64,000 nucleotides of DNA from Azolla caroliniana. Lineage: Eukaryota > Polypodiophyta. The position numbers and the translations under genes were made by a program. The notes below the pieces were generated by a model. It made no database searches. It had not been told where the DNA came from and worked only from the letters and a program-made list of their open reading frames with translations. The stretch is taken from the NCBI GenBank assembly GCA_043228905.1, contig JBHGNT010000007.1, forward strand, positions 2,976,001 to 3,040,000. The letters are read 5' to 3'. This document shows positions 1-11,060 of this stretch, piece after piece (within the stretch, counting starts at the first letter, position 1; every line of letters begins with the position of its first letter).

Positions 1-14
1 CACACGCGTATTTT

Positions 15-185
15 CTCAACAATGGTTCTACAAAGGTCCTAAGTTCATGCATTCAACCCCTAAATTCTGCATTGGCACCTCATAAAATCAAGAAAAATAT
101 ATGGTTTTATAAGGAGGTGAGGAAGTCATGCCTTGAACCCAAGGACTTTTGTCTATAATCTAATAGCTTATCATTAGAGAGAGAC
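15..185 (+). mobile_element. tRNA-related SINE, copy 1 (old)
   Basis: This stretch aligns by eye over its whole length with better preserved copies at 60521-60716 and 60751-60930. Shared pieces in order are 'caatgg', a B-box-like 'attcaacccc' (51-60), 'ggcacct', an A-rich middle, 'gaggtgaggaagt' (113-125) and a second, reverse-oriented B-box-like 'ccttgaaccc' (131-140). It ends in 'tcattagagagag', where a GA tract starts. The 5' A-box region is too decayed or too close to the window edge to see. The right part, read on the minus strand, is again tRNA-like. No protein is encoded; amplification would depend on a LINE partner. Confidence 0.6.
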
Positions 186-223
186 AAATATATATTTTTA
201 GCATCCATAGAGAGAGAGAGAGA

Positions 224-310
224 GGATGTCTAGATGAATGTAAGGTTGCCCAATGGAGACCAAAAGGTCATGGGTTTAACCCCTACACTCCACAAATGGT
301 GTGTAGTAAT
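224..310 (+). mobile_element. tRNA-related SINE, copy 2 (head only)
   Basis: Head of the same SINE family, directly after a GA tract (about 207-223). It carries 'aaggttgcccaatggagacc' (about 242-261) and the B-box-like 'tgggtttaacccctacac', both nearly identical to the copies near 60560 and 60780. After the head the match is lost and a TTA microsatellite (about 309-331) follows. The right, reverse-oriented half is missing, so this copy is truncated or interrupted. Confidence 0.6.
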
Positions 311-559
311 TTTATTATTATTATTATTATTCAAAAAGATACACCCTGGTATTATAAAATCATAAGAAATACAAAAGTTGTGTTGGATATACCAATCGAT
401 TCCCTTGTACTCTCATCATGGCCGATTTGATGTGTATATACAATAACCACACATAGTTTTTTGTACATTGATGTTCAATATTCCTTGCTTTCGCCAAGCC
501 CTAAGCTTGGGTTCATGACTCTTTGATTTGTGAACTCAAGTTCCCTTAGATCTATGCAT

Positions 560-850
560 TATGGGCAGAAATTTCATTGCATGTTCATCAACATCCATGA
601 TATATTCATGTTCATAGTTTGCATATTCTGGTTCCCTTATATACAACCATCATCGATATAGAAATCCATGTTAATCTCATCAATAAATGCATACATGACA
701 TGCTCATTGATATAGATATCAATGGTATGTTCATGTTTATGAGTTGTTAAAACCCACCAGATCTATCAACTCATCCATGATCAATATAGGCATCCATAGT
801 ATGCTCATTGACATAGACATCCATGGCATGTTCATATTCTTGCTTTCTCC
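560..850. repeat. Degenerate 'catccatg..atgttcat' repeat
   Basis: A loose short repeat with variants of 'gatatagatatcaatggtatgttcatg', 'gacatagacatccatggcatgttcat' and 'catccatagtatgctcattgac' recurs about five times. It reaches into the 3' end of the broken PPR gene, where it encodes the unusual tail around 'HAMDVYVNEHTMDAY'. It looks like local slippage expansion and not a mobile element. Confidence 0.5.
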
Positions 851-2395
851 AAGAATCATGTTTTATTCTGATCATGTTTTCGAATTTTTTTTCATCCTCT
901 AACATACCAACACTTCCAAATATATCAACCATGCGAACATATGCCTCCACACCATTATTATCTAGTTGTATGGCTTGATCAAAGGACAAACTCCCAAGCT
1001 TCACATTTCCCCACTTCCTACAAGCACCCAATAGTGAAATCCCTATGGCTGAATACTCAAAAAATAGCATTGCCTTGATCACTGAAATAGCCTTATCAAA
1101 TTGCCCCCCACATCCAAATACTACAACCATGCAATTAAGATGCTCTAAGTTTGGAGAAATACAATATTTTGTAGTCATAATCTCAAAAAACATTTTGGCA
1201 TCTTTTATGAGCTCAAAGTGAGCACTTGCAAGTAGGCTATGATAAGGCGTGATAAAATATGAATTTCGAAATTGACAGCGAGAGACATGAAGGAAAAAGT
1301 AAAGTTGTAGCACACATAATAATGTTATGTTGTTAGGAGATATGCCCTCGCTTTCCATGTGTTTGAGACACTTCAGGGCTTCATGTCCTTGTCCTTGTTG
1401 AGCATAGCCAACAATAAGGGCTGACCAAGCAATCACATCTCGAAGATGAAGCTCTTCTAGTACTTTTCTCGCTTTCTCAAGCATACCACATCTAGCATAC
1501 ATATGAACCAGAGCAGTGCCAAGAACTATATTCTTCTCCAACAATTTCCTTTTCACGACCTCATCATGAATTTGTTTGCCCTTGTCTATAGCACCCATGC
1601 TTCCACAGGCCTTTAGAGTGCAAATAAACGTAACAACATCATGTGATAAACCCTCATTTTGCATTTGTTTGAAACTATTGGGTGCATCATGGCTTTGTCC
1701 ATGTTGAACATACCCATAAATTATTGCAGACCATGTGATGACATTGTGATTAGAATGGTCTTCGAGTGATTTTTGAGCTTTGTCAAGCATTCCACATTTA
1801 ACATACATATAAGCTAAACCGTTAGCAAGCACAATATCCTTCTCTATGAAGTTCCTGCTCCGAATTTGATCATGAATTTGTTTGCCTTTCTCTATAGCCC
1901 CTAAATTGCCACATGCCTTCAAAATGGAAAGGTTAGTGCTTCCATTGGGAGAAAGACCATCATTTATCATTTGTTTGAAACAATTTAATGCCTCATGGTC
2001 ATGCCCTTGCTTAGTATACGTTGTGATTAATGCATTCCAACAAATAGTGTCTCAAGTAGAAAGCCCTTCAAGCACTTGTTGCACTTTTTCAAGTGCACCA
2101 CATTTTGCATACATACCCACTAAAGCAACTCTAAGAACAATATCATTCTCCAAAAATCCTCTCCCGAGAAGCTTTTTATGAAATTTTCACCTTTCTCAAC
2201 AAGGCCAATGCTGCTACATGCTTTCAGAATCAAAATAAAGGTGATTGCATTTGGAGCAAGACCTTCACTTTGCATTTGTTCATAGATGCTCAATGCTCTG
2301 TTATTTTGTTCATTTTGCACACATTGGCATGTAGTAAATTTAAGGGTACATGTACTGAGTAATATAGAGGTGTGATCATTGGGTTTTGAACACAA
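771..2395 (-). pseudogene. PLS-class PPR protein, broken and 5'-truncated
   Basis: The minus strand encodes a run of pentatricopeptide repeats of the plant PLS class, a family that binds organellar RNA and helps to edit or process it. An open 399-residue stretch (1970 to 771) shows several units such as 'KACGSMGAIDKGKQIHDE' and 'MYARCGMLEKARKVLEEL', followed by E-domain-like sequence ('SLLGACRKWGNVKLGSLSFD'). Upstream in the same frame is a TGA at 2054-2052 (after 'VLEGLST'). Further up, near 2180, the frame shifts by one base, and PPR sequence continues to about 2330 in the other frame ('EQMQSEGLAPNAITFILILK'). No ATG or complete first repeat is seen. About 20 residues after 'ITLLCVL' do not fit a PPR unit, and no DYW domain follows. 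The 399-residue part could still be translated, but the whole reads as a pseudogene. Confidence 0.8.
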
Positions 2396-2399
2396 GAAA

Positions 2400-4230
2400 T
2401 ACTACTACTGCATAGGTTAGTAAAAAATATGGATTACTACTGCTGAGTATGAAGAAAGACTAAAAGAAAAAGAGATGACCAATCTCTTTGGGACGATATC
2501 GAGTTTGCAAGTAAGATTGAAGTAACTACCAGATTATATGAAATTTATGCCATTTTGTCCTTTACGGTGAGTTGTTGCCACAGAGATTGTTAGTTGGCTA
2601 TTTTACTACCTTGCAATAGAACATTAGGCCATTTATTTCCTTAAGGTAGGTTCTTGTAAGTTGCTAATTGGTTATCTTATCATCTTGCCCTTAGTTGTGC
2701 ATTTTCAACATGATTCATAAAGAGAAAAACATTACCCATCTTACATATCAAATTCACCAATTACAACATCAAAAACTCGTAAGGTTTGTCAAGCGTAATG
2801 ATAGCCTACCTTTCAATTGGCCTAGAAATATATGTTTATATTCATCCAAACTTTGGTTTTGCTTTAGTTGAATTTGCCATGACAAATATGCCATCAAATC
2901 AACCTGTGTTAAACAAATATTTAAGGGGATTAGTTAGAAAGCATGAAAATGGTGTAAAGGTCACTTACTATGTCAATTTATTGCAATCCACTCTTCATAA
3001 TCACTCTCTCTCCCCCTCCCCCTTCTTGCATACCCACGTTTTATGTCATCACTATCTTAGAGACCAAAAGCGAGAATTTCTCATGATAGTTTTTGAGGGG
3101 ATGGGATACTTTTAGGTGCCCTCGCTAGTTTAAACAAAGAAACTTTTCGAATAGATACCTTTCTAGGTATGATTGCCTTTTCTCGAAAGAAAAGAAACAT
3201 CATAACCAAAAAGTAAATTTTTTACGACACATGAATCGAAGTCCTACAAAAATGCGTGAGGAAATGATTTTCAGAATCCAAGTTGGTGAAAAAACTTTGA
3301 TCCCAAGGTCCAACCTAGCATTTCGTGGCACCTCAAAATCCAATTTATCATAGAGTCGACTTCAACTCCCCAAATTCGAACTTTACTCTGGATAAAAAAT
3401 TATCTTCTTTGTCTTAGAAAATAGGATAGATGCAGATTACCATAAGGTATGCGCAGTTTACAATTGTGTGATGTTCCCCATTGTCTCTTCCACATATAAT
3501 GGTAAGTTTACCTATATTCGAGGGACGAAAACAAGAATAAAGTATACATTAGAGATATACCTAACCATATCATGTCTTTTAGTTCAAATGTAACTTCGCC
3601 AACAGTGACAAAACGAATGCTTAGGCTATTCCTCAGGTGTCAATGACCATAGTATATATATATATATATATTGTCCAACACTCCAACGTCCTACGTACCA
3701 CTGTAGTTTCGTAAGGAAACATGTGATTTCTTTTCTTCTGTTAATAGTAATTGTACCTCTTCTTTAAACAAAGCAAAAAGAGCTTAGCCACAATTGCATT
3801 TTTCATGATACGTCACCACAATTTGAAAAATGAAATTAGTTGTTACTTTGTTTTTTTACCCTTTTTTTTTCAAAACAAAATATCCTTCCATTAGTTTAAA
3901 AAAAGTATATCAGCGACAACATACAAAATAGATGGAAAGGAAACGATTATCCTTCCCAAGCCCGTCTTGTGTAAGAAAATGGCTAGCCATGGATCCTTAG
4001 TTTAACCGAGCCAAGGAAACAAATCTATATACATCCAAAGTAGAGGAAAACAACCAACTAAATGGGGAGAAAACTTCCATATTATCCTACACTTTGTCAA
4101 TCGAAAGATTGGAATGCAGCTCCAAAGCTTCCGAAAAGTTATTGTAGCCACTCATAATCCATATGTGTAGGAATATTATCATTTCCAGCTTTTATTGAAC
4201 TCATCAATTCTAACGAAACGGAAGTAATGG
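2400..4230. other. Intergenic, no gene recognised
   Basis: AT-rich sequence with stop codons in all frames. The longest open frame (2786-3115, +) has no recognisable domain and no coding look. A short TA microsatellite lies near 3654-3671. No RNA gene or mobile element was recognised. Confidence 0.5.
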
Positions 4231-4234
4231 TTTC

Positions 4235-4640
4235 TTGGACCAACATTATTTGACCCTGAAACATCTGCACACTATGCTTTCCGTAGAGATTATGCTACTA
4301 TTGGAGCCAATCTATCCCATAACTCCTCCATCCATCTCAAAATCTAATTTCATTTCAATATGTACTACCAATTTTCCCATGTTGCCACATGCTTTCAACA
4401 TACTAGAAAATGTCATCATATTAGGTAACAAGAGGCCTTGCACAAGCATTTGAGGATAGAGTACTTTGTTTTTTATCCTTCTTTGAACCTACTATGAATT
4501 ACATAACAAACTTTTCGCAAAGTAAACCTTTTCTATCCTCAATAGAAGCCTATGGTCAAGTGAAATGTTTTTCCTTCTTTGAAGTTGAGATATGCCTATA
4601 AGTTCATTCCAGGTACCATTACACTATCACATTTATAAAG
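4235..4640 (-). pseudogene. Faint PPR relic
   Basis: On the minus strand, 4453-4350 reads 'MLVQGLLLPNMMTFSSMLKA' followed by 'CGNMGK', which matches the start of a PPR L/S repeat ('GL.PN..TF...LKACG..G'). Upstream, near 4610, 'TWNELIG' fits the end of the previous repeat but in a broken context with stops between. It may be a remnant of the same ancestral gene as the broken PPR gene at 771-2395, about 1.8 kb away. Evidence is limited to one clear motif. Confidence 0.45.
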
Positions 4641-6008
4641 GAAGAAGTAGTGACTAGGCCATGGATAAGAAGTAAGCACATTGTTGTGTAATTAGACAAA
4701 AGGATCTCTAGGGCAAGTGGTGGTGCACTACGTATACCATCATGATCCACTACACGTAATGTCTCCTTGGAACATTTTCACACCTTTGGCATTAATACTA
4801 TGCACTAGCTAGCAAGCAAATTATATTCAGTTTTGTGAATGAAATTATCAGTCCAAAAAAGTTACTCCTACTTTGAACATGATCATTACAATAAGACCAA
4901 CAACAAAACTTGAAAAATCATCACAAAAGTACTAAAAAAATTAAGACTCAACATGCAAGCATTTAGGTCACCTTGACTAAGTACAAGTGCATAAATATAT
5001 ATAGCCATCATCTTATTAAAAAATACACTTGCTCATATCCATAACCATATGATGGTATACTTGCAAAACCTGATTAGATATTTTTGCTTGATCATGTACA
5101 AAAGAATCATTACTTTCTTTTGGTTATTTTCAAGATCTTATTTACACTAATCTTGTCTTATCATCTTATTAATAGCGCAACTTTTGTATGATACCCTACC
5201 TAGAATGCCTCTCATGTCCAAGAAGCATCCCATTTTATAATAAGTATATTTACCCTAATCAAACGATCACAAATGGAGAGGCAATAGTGACCACTTCCAA
5301 TGCTGAAATGGTAAGACATGTCTTCTCCACATCATATGCATTCATATCAACTACTTTTGATGGAACATTAGTACTAGGAGATTAACTCAAGAACATTGTC
5401 AATCACTTATAACAAAATAGAAGTACACAATGCATACATCGAGATATTAGGAGATTGATCAAAGAAGATGACGCTGGCATTATCTTTACTTAGAAGGTGC
5501 ATCACTTTTACTTGGAAGCCATAACTCAAAAAATTTGCTGTTATGTATCTTTTGAGTTTGAAAAGAAGAGCTGAAATTAACATAAGATACAACAAAATGT
5601 TGATTGATACAATGCTAGCTTTCCCAAAAACAAGTTGAATTTTACGTATGTTATATCTAGGCGAACTAAATGGCATCGAGAAAGACGGAAGAATCTACAT
5701 TTCTCACAAGAAAGAACCCATTATCTTTCCTGCGAGTAAGAAGGAATTAACTGGCACCCAAAAATTCATGGCTTGCCAGTGTCGAGCGGAATACAAATCA
5801 ATCACATTCGTTAAGAAGTGATGTAGGGTTACAGTTAGCCTCCACAACTATGCCAAGAGAAATATTAACAACATTCTTCAAGCATTATAGTATACACATA
5901 ACTTGTAATTTCAGCAACAATATCAAGCAAGCATCAAGCAATATATACCGAGAGGAACATTGACACATCATTCGCATGACATTCAACATACAGCTAGTTT
6001 CCCCACAG
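4641..6008. other. Intergenic, downstream of the receptor kinase
   Basis: AT-rich, with only short open frames (for example 5188-5385 + and 5407-5676 -) and no recognisable domains. It contains the 3' flank of the receptor kinase gene that ends at 6009. Confidence 0.5.
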
Positions 6009-9000
6009 CTATATCAATATAAGATCCGGAGGGCTTGTTGTTCGAGCTGGATCTTTCACAATACCATTAATTTCCGACAAAAGTTGCACTACTTCTCGCA
6101 TTGTAGGACGATGGTCAGGTATGTCGGACAAACAACTTAATGCCACCTTCAGTAGCAACATAACCTCTTTAGTTCCTTCTACATCTAAACTCATCCTTCC
6201 ATCCACGATTTGTAGTATCCCTTCCCTGTTCATAACCACGTGCTTTCTTACCCATCTTGCAATGTCGATGCAATCTCCATACTCAGGCTCAATCGGTCTT
6301 CGCCCTGTTACAAGTTCCAAGAGAACAACTCCAAAGCTATAAATGTCACTCTTCTCATTGATCTTTAGAGTGTACGCGTACTCTACATGTCAAAAAATCA
6401 ACAAATGAGTTTTTCATTACACAGATCAAAAGACTACATTAAATATGAAACAAAAGAATGGTGGTTTGGTTACGAGCGTAATGGCAATCGAATATACATG
6501 GAATTGTTAAGGCTAGAGATAGGATCATTAGGTCATGAATGGACATTTCGTGTCGGACAATGTCAAGATAGCTATGCATATATACCTGGGTTTAACTGGT
6601 GTGTATATATATAGGCCAAACTGTCTCTTGCCTCCTGTTCTTAGTTTCTCTTGAATTACTCTTTTTAAAATTAGGTTTACTTCACAAAATGTGATTGTTA
6701 ACAACATCCTTTACACACTTACCTGGAGCAATGTAGCCATAAGACCCTGCAACAGAGGACATGGACTCAGATTTTCCCATTGAGTCTCGGAGGGTGCGAG
6801 CTAAGCCAAAATCTGCCACATGTGCTTCGTAGTTGGAATCGAGAAGTATATTGTTGGATTTCACATCCCTATGCACAATCAAAGGGGTACAATCATGGTG
6901 TAGATAACAAAGGCCCATTGCAGCCTGTAAAGCAATCTTATATCTGGAACCCCAACTCAATGACCCTCCCCGAGGCCCATGCAACAATTCACCTAGACTT
7001 CCATTAGGCATATGCTCATAAAGTAAAAGATTGGCTTCATGATTAGAGCAACATCCTACAAGTCTCACAATGTGCCGATGTCGAATATTTCCGAGTGTTA
7101 AAATCTCGGCTGCGAAACCATGGTCATTGTACTCTTCCGAATCCTCTTCTGGGGATCCTTTTCGTATTGCCGGGAGCTTCTTTATAGCGACCATTTTCCC
7201 ATTAGGCATCAATCCTTTATAGACTGTCCCTGACCCCCCTTTCCCGATCACATTCTCACTTGTCAAGCATTCCAATACATCGTTCGCTGTGAAATCCAAC
7301 CGCTCAAACGCAGTTAATTTCCATGATCTCTTCGATAAGAAGCTCTCATTGAACAAAGAGCACAAGAATTGCTTATCCCGCTCATTCCGGAACATAAACA
7401 CTAGTGCACCTAAAGTGAGAATAAAGAGACCAACCACTAGACCACTCATGCCATAGATGAGAGACCTCGAAGATGATGACAATCTCCAACCGGTAGTGTT
7501 CGTGTTCGTGTTCGTGTTCACACCCTTCCTGGCCTCTGCAATGCAATTGTGTTTGCTACAAAGCTGAGGATTACCGACGAATGAAGTTTCGTTGAAATTT
7601 GCAAATTGACCTTGGTCTGGAACCAATCCCGAGAAGTTGTTGAAGGAGAAATCAACAGTTGTAAGAGTAGACATATTCTCTAGTGACAAAGGGATGCTCC
7701 CATAGAAGTTGTTATAAGATACATTGAAAGAAGCCAGCACATTGAGGTTTGAGAGCTCAGGGGGTATTTCTCCTCGGAATTGATTGTGACTAAGATCGAT
7801 GCTAGCGAGGCTCGAACAATGGGTGATGGTTAGAGGTAAGGAACCATTCATTAGGTTTCCACTTAGGTCTAGCTTAGCCAGGCGTTTCAAAGAACCTATC
7901 TCTTCTGGCATCGGCCCAGTTATGCGGTTTCCAGAAAGATCTAGATCTACTAATCCCGACAAACTTCCAATACTTGATGGAAGTGTGCCAGTGAGCTCAT
8001 TGTGTGACAAATCTAAGCTCCCTAACTTAGATGAAGAAGGCATGGTGAGGTTTATTTCTGGAAAATAACCATTGAGACGGTTCCTAGGAAGCTCAAGTAA
8101 ATCTAGCTCAGGAAGCGATAGAATTCCAGGCGGTATAGAACCACTCAACATGTTATCGCCCATTCGAACCCGGACAAGTTTTGGGCAATTTGCAATACCT
8201 CTTGGAATAGGTCCAGAGATTCGGTTACGAAGCAATATGAGCCGAGTAAGCTTCTTACTTTTGCAAAGGTGAGGAGGAATGAATCCATAGAATGAGTTAG
8301 ATGAAAGATCGAGTTCTAATAGTTGCCCATTTCTTCCAAGATGGTGTGGGATAGGGCCAGTAAAATTGTTTTCCCATAATGTGAGAACTTGTAAGTTTGG
8401 TAAGTCTCCAATGTAGGAAGGAACCTTGCCATGAAGACTATTAAGGAATAGGTTGAGAAGCTCTAGCTTGTGTAGAGAAGCTAACTCCTTTGGGATCAAT
8501 CCACTCAGCTTATTATTGGATAAATCGAGTGATTTTAGGTTTGTAAGGTTCCCCAGCTCATGTGGTATAGGACCCATTAAGCTATTAGTTTGCAAGAAGA
8601 GAGAATCTAGGTTAGAAAGTGAGCCTAATGATGATGGAATCTCACCACTAAGGCCACTATTGGCCAAGTCTAACCTGACTAAGTTGCTTAATCTACCCAA
8701 CTCCACTGGGATTCCACCTTCAAATTCGTTGTAGTAGCCCAAATAGAGCCTCTGGAGATTCATTAAGCTGCCAAGTTGGGGGGGTATCCGACCAGTCAAT
8801 GCATTTCCCGAAAGGGCAAGGTATTGGAGATTGACGAGATTGCCATATTGGGGGGGAATGCTGCCATAGAAGTAATTACCCCCTAAATGGAGGTGCTTAA
8901 GGCTAGTTAGTAGACTTACTTCGACGGGTAGCTCGCCGGTGAAGTTATTGTTGAATGCGTCGAGGACCTCAAGTGTCGGCATGAGAGACGAGAAATTGTT

Positions 9001-9414
9001 GGGGAAATGTCCGCCCAAAAGATTGTTGGATATGTTGAGATAGGTCAAATGGGAGAGGATCGCAATGGCAGGGCCCGAGAGGGTGCCCGACAAGTTCATG
9101 GAAGAAATGTCTAACCCTATCACATGACTTGAAACATTGTTGCACTTCACACCCATCCAGTTACAAGGACCTGCAGTGTTAGCAGTAGAATTTGTTGTTG
9201 CTGCTGTTGTTATATTCCAATCATGGAGATGTTCAGGTGGACCCCCATATTCATCCACAAATCCGGCTTTCAATGAAAGTAGAGCTAAGCTTTCTTCAAG
9301 TAGAGAAGAAGAAGAAGAAGAAGATTGCACTCTAGCTACCATGATGAAGCTACCAAGTATGCAGAGAAGGGATGGAAATAGGTGTGTCGATCCGACCCAT
9401 TGGCTCAGCCACAT
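6009..9414 (-). CDS. LRR receptor-like kinase, CLV1/BAM type
   Basis: Predicted plasma-membrane receptor kinase of subfamily LRR-XI, whose known members perceive CLE-type peptides. Two exons: 9414-6723 and 6382-6009, joined at an AG|GTAAGT donor and a TAG acceptor with matching phase, giving 1021 residues. I start at the ATG at 9414 because a hydrophobic signal segment ('[17 protein letters not shown]') follows; the frame upstream has no ATG. Order: signal peptide, N-terminal LRR cap ('[11 protein letters not shown]'), about 20 LRRs, Cys pair after the LRRs ('PQLCSKHNC'), membrane helix at about 650-675, kinase from about 720. The kinase has the glycine loop '[10 protein letters not shown]', Lys in 'VAIKKL', 'HRDVKSNN' and 'DFG', so it should be active. 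The '[31 protein letters not shown]' region is typical of CLV1/BAM proteins. The intron (6722-6383) splits the kinase just before '[13 protein letters not shown]'. Which CLV1/BAM branch it belongs to is not settled. Confidence 0.93.
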
Positions 9415-9500
9415 TTTGTTCAAATAATTTTTTGAGCTTATATTTCTCAAGCTTAGCAAGTGTAGGAAGGCATTGTCATTGAAAGCAAACTAGACATTGT

Positions 9501-10110
9501 AATGATTTCAGGGCCTTAATGTGGGTTTCGGGTATGATAAGCTACCTAAGAAATCACTGAAATGATCGACATGTAACCCAAAAAAAAGACCTAATCTCGG
9601 AGCTCAAATTTCTACAAGTATAGGAGAATCAGAAGAAGCAGAAACTGGAACAGAGTACTGTGGGGGAGAGGAACAGAGAGGGATATGGAGGGAGGAGCTA
9701 GCCCTGGTAATGATTTCAGGTCTTTAGTGTGGTTTTCGGGTATAATAAGCTAACCTGAAATGATCAACATGTAACCCAAAAAACAAAACATAAATCTTTG
9801 GAGCTCAAATTCATACAAGTATGTATAGGGGAGAGTCAGAAAGAAGCAGAAACTGAAACAGAGTAGTACTATGGGGAGAGGAACACAGAGGGGTATGGAG
9901 GAAGGAGCTAGCCCTGGTAATGATTTCAGCACTTTGGAATGGATTTTTCAGGTGTAATGCATTAGCAGAGAGATCATTGAAAGGATCAACATGAACCCAA
10001 AAAAATAGAACTTAAAACTTTGGAGTTCAAATTCTTACAAGTATGTGTTATGTGTAGGAGAGTCAGAAAGCAGCAGAAACAGAGTAAATGGAGGAGAGGG
10101 GGGTATACAT
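9501..10110. repeat. Three tandem ~209-bp repeats upstream of the receptor kinase
   Basis: Three head-to-tail units begin with 'aatgatttcag' at 9501, 9709 and 9919. Each carries 'gtgtaacccaaaaaa'-like, 'ggagctcaaattc', 'agtcagaaagaagcagaaac' and 'gaggaacagagaggg'-like blocks, and units one and two end in 'gagctagccctggt'. The third is the most divergent and ends near 10110. The array starts less than 90 bp upstream of the kinase start codon, so it probably forms the 5' UTR or proximal promoter. Confidence 0.85.
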
Positions 10111-10399
10111 GGGAGTGGCATCATCCTATATGTATAGATGTTTGATAGATATGATTCATTTTTCATGAGGTTTTAACAAAGGGGGCATCTCTGTCTATGG
10201 TTTATCTGCATTTGGGAGAATAAAGAAAAAAAAACAGGGGCTTTTCATCTGTCATTGCCTAATTACATACATACTAAAAAGCTAAGAATGTGCTTCCTCT
10301 TCTCTAGATGTAGTTTGTTTGTTGGGTTTCTCAATAAAAAGTTACCTCTTTATGTTTTTGGTTCACCTTTCAAATTAATAGTCATTCCTAAGTGGTGGT

Positions 10400-10691
10400 C
10401 CTCTATCTATCAACACACTTTTAGTCTTACCTCATGGGTCTCTATCTACACCTATGTATGTACATATGTATTAGTTGTCAATCTATATCTATGTCCATGT
10501 ATGTATTGGGTCTCTATCTATCTATCTCAACTTATATCTATCTTTTGGGGATCTCTCTATCTATAGAGATCCTAGGCCCAAACATCCATCCACTACATAG
10601 AGATAGATATATTAAAAGAGAGAAGAGAGAGTTAGGAACATAAGAGTGTGTGAGTGCGAGAGATGTGTGTATGAGAGAGAATGGGCATACA

Positions 10692-10726
<35 letters not shown>

Positions 10727-11060
10727 GACTAATGTATGTGTGAGAGAGAGAAGAGATTATTAATGTCCACATGAGACCAATGCAATTTGTGTGCGAGAGA
10801 ATGCATGAATCCTTGTATAAATGTTTGAGAGAGAGCATGACTTTGTGATTGTTTGCGAGACAGAGAGGGAGGGAGAGGATGTGTGAATGGGGGTGGGTGG
10901 GTGCTAAGAGAGGTTACAATTTACAAAACCAAAGCATGTGTGCACACATGTGTGGGCATAGTAGAGAGAGAGAGAGAGCACCATTCCGCTTCTCTATTGG
11001 TTGGGAGGTTATATTCATACTCTCTTTCTCTGCCCTCTCGACTCACTAGTTAGTAGTAAG
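10400..11060. repeat. Simple-sequence stretch (TATC, GT, GA)
   Basis: Mixed low-complexity DNA: TCTA/TATC-type repeats (about 10437-10625), a GT run (about 10695-10721) and scattered GAGAGA blocks up to about 10978. Open frames here are repeat artefacts (His-Thr or Arg-Glu strings). Confidence 0.8.

Noticed and set aside
5188-5385. Possible receptor-type ectodomain fragment
   Set aside because: The frame is short and its resemblance to lectin-like sequence is too weak to name.
7799-9427. Several plus-strand frames opposite the receptor kinase
   Set aside because: Antisense shadows of the LRR repeats; no motif of their own.
10849-11053. Plus-strand frames with Arg-Glu strings
   Set aside because: GA-microsatellite artefacts without codon or domain support.
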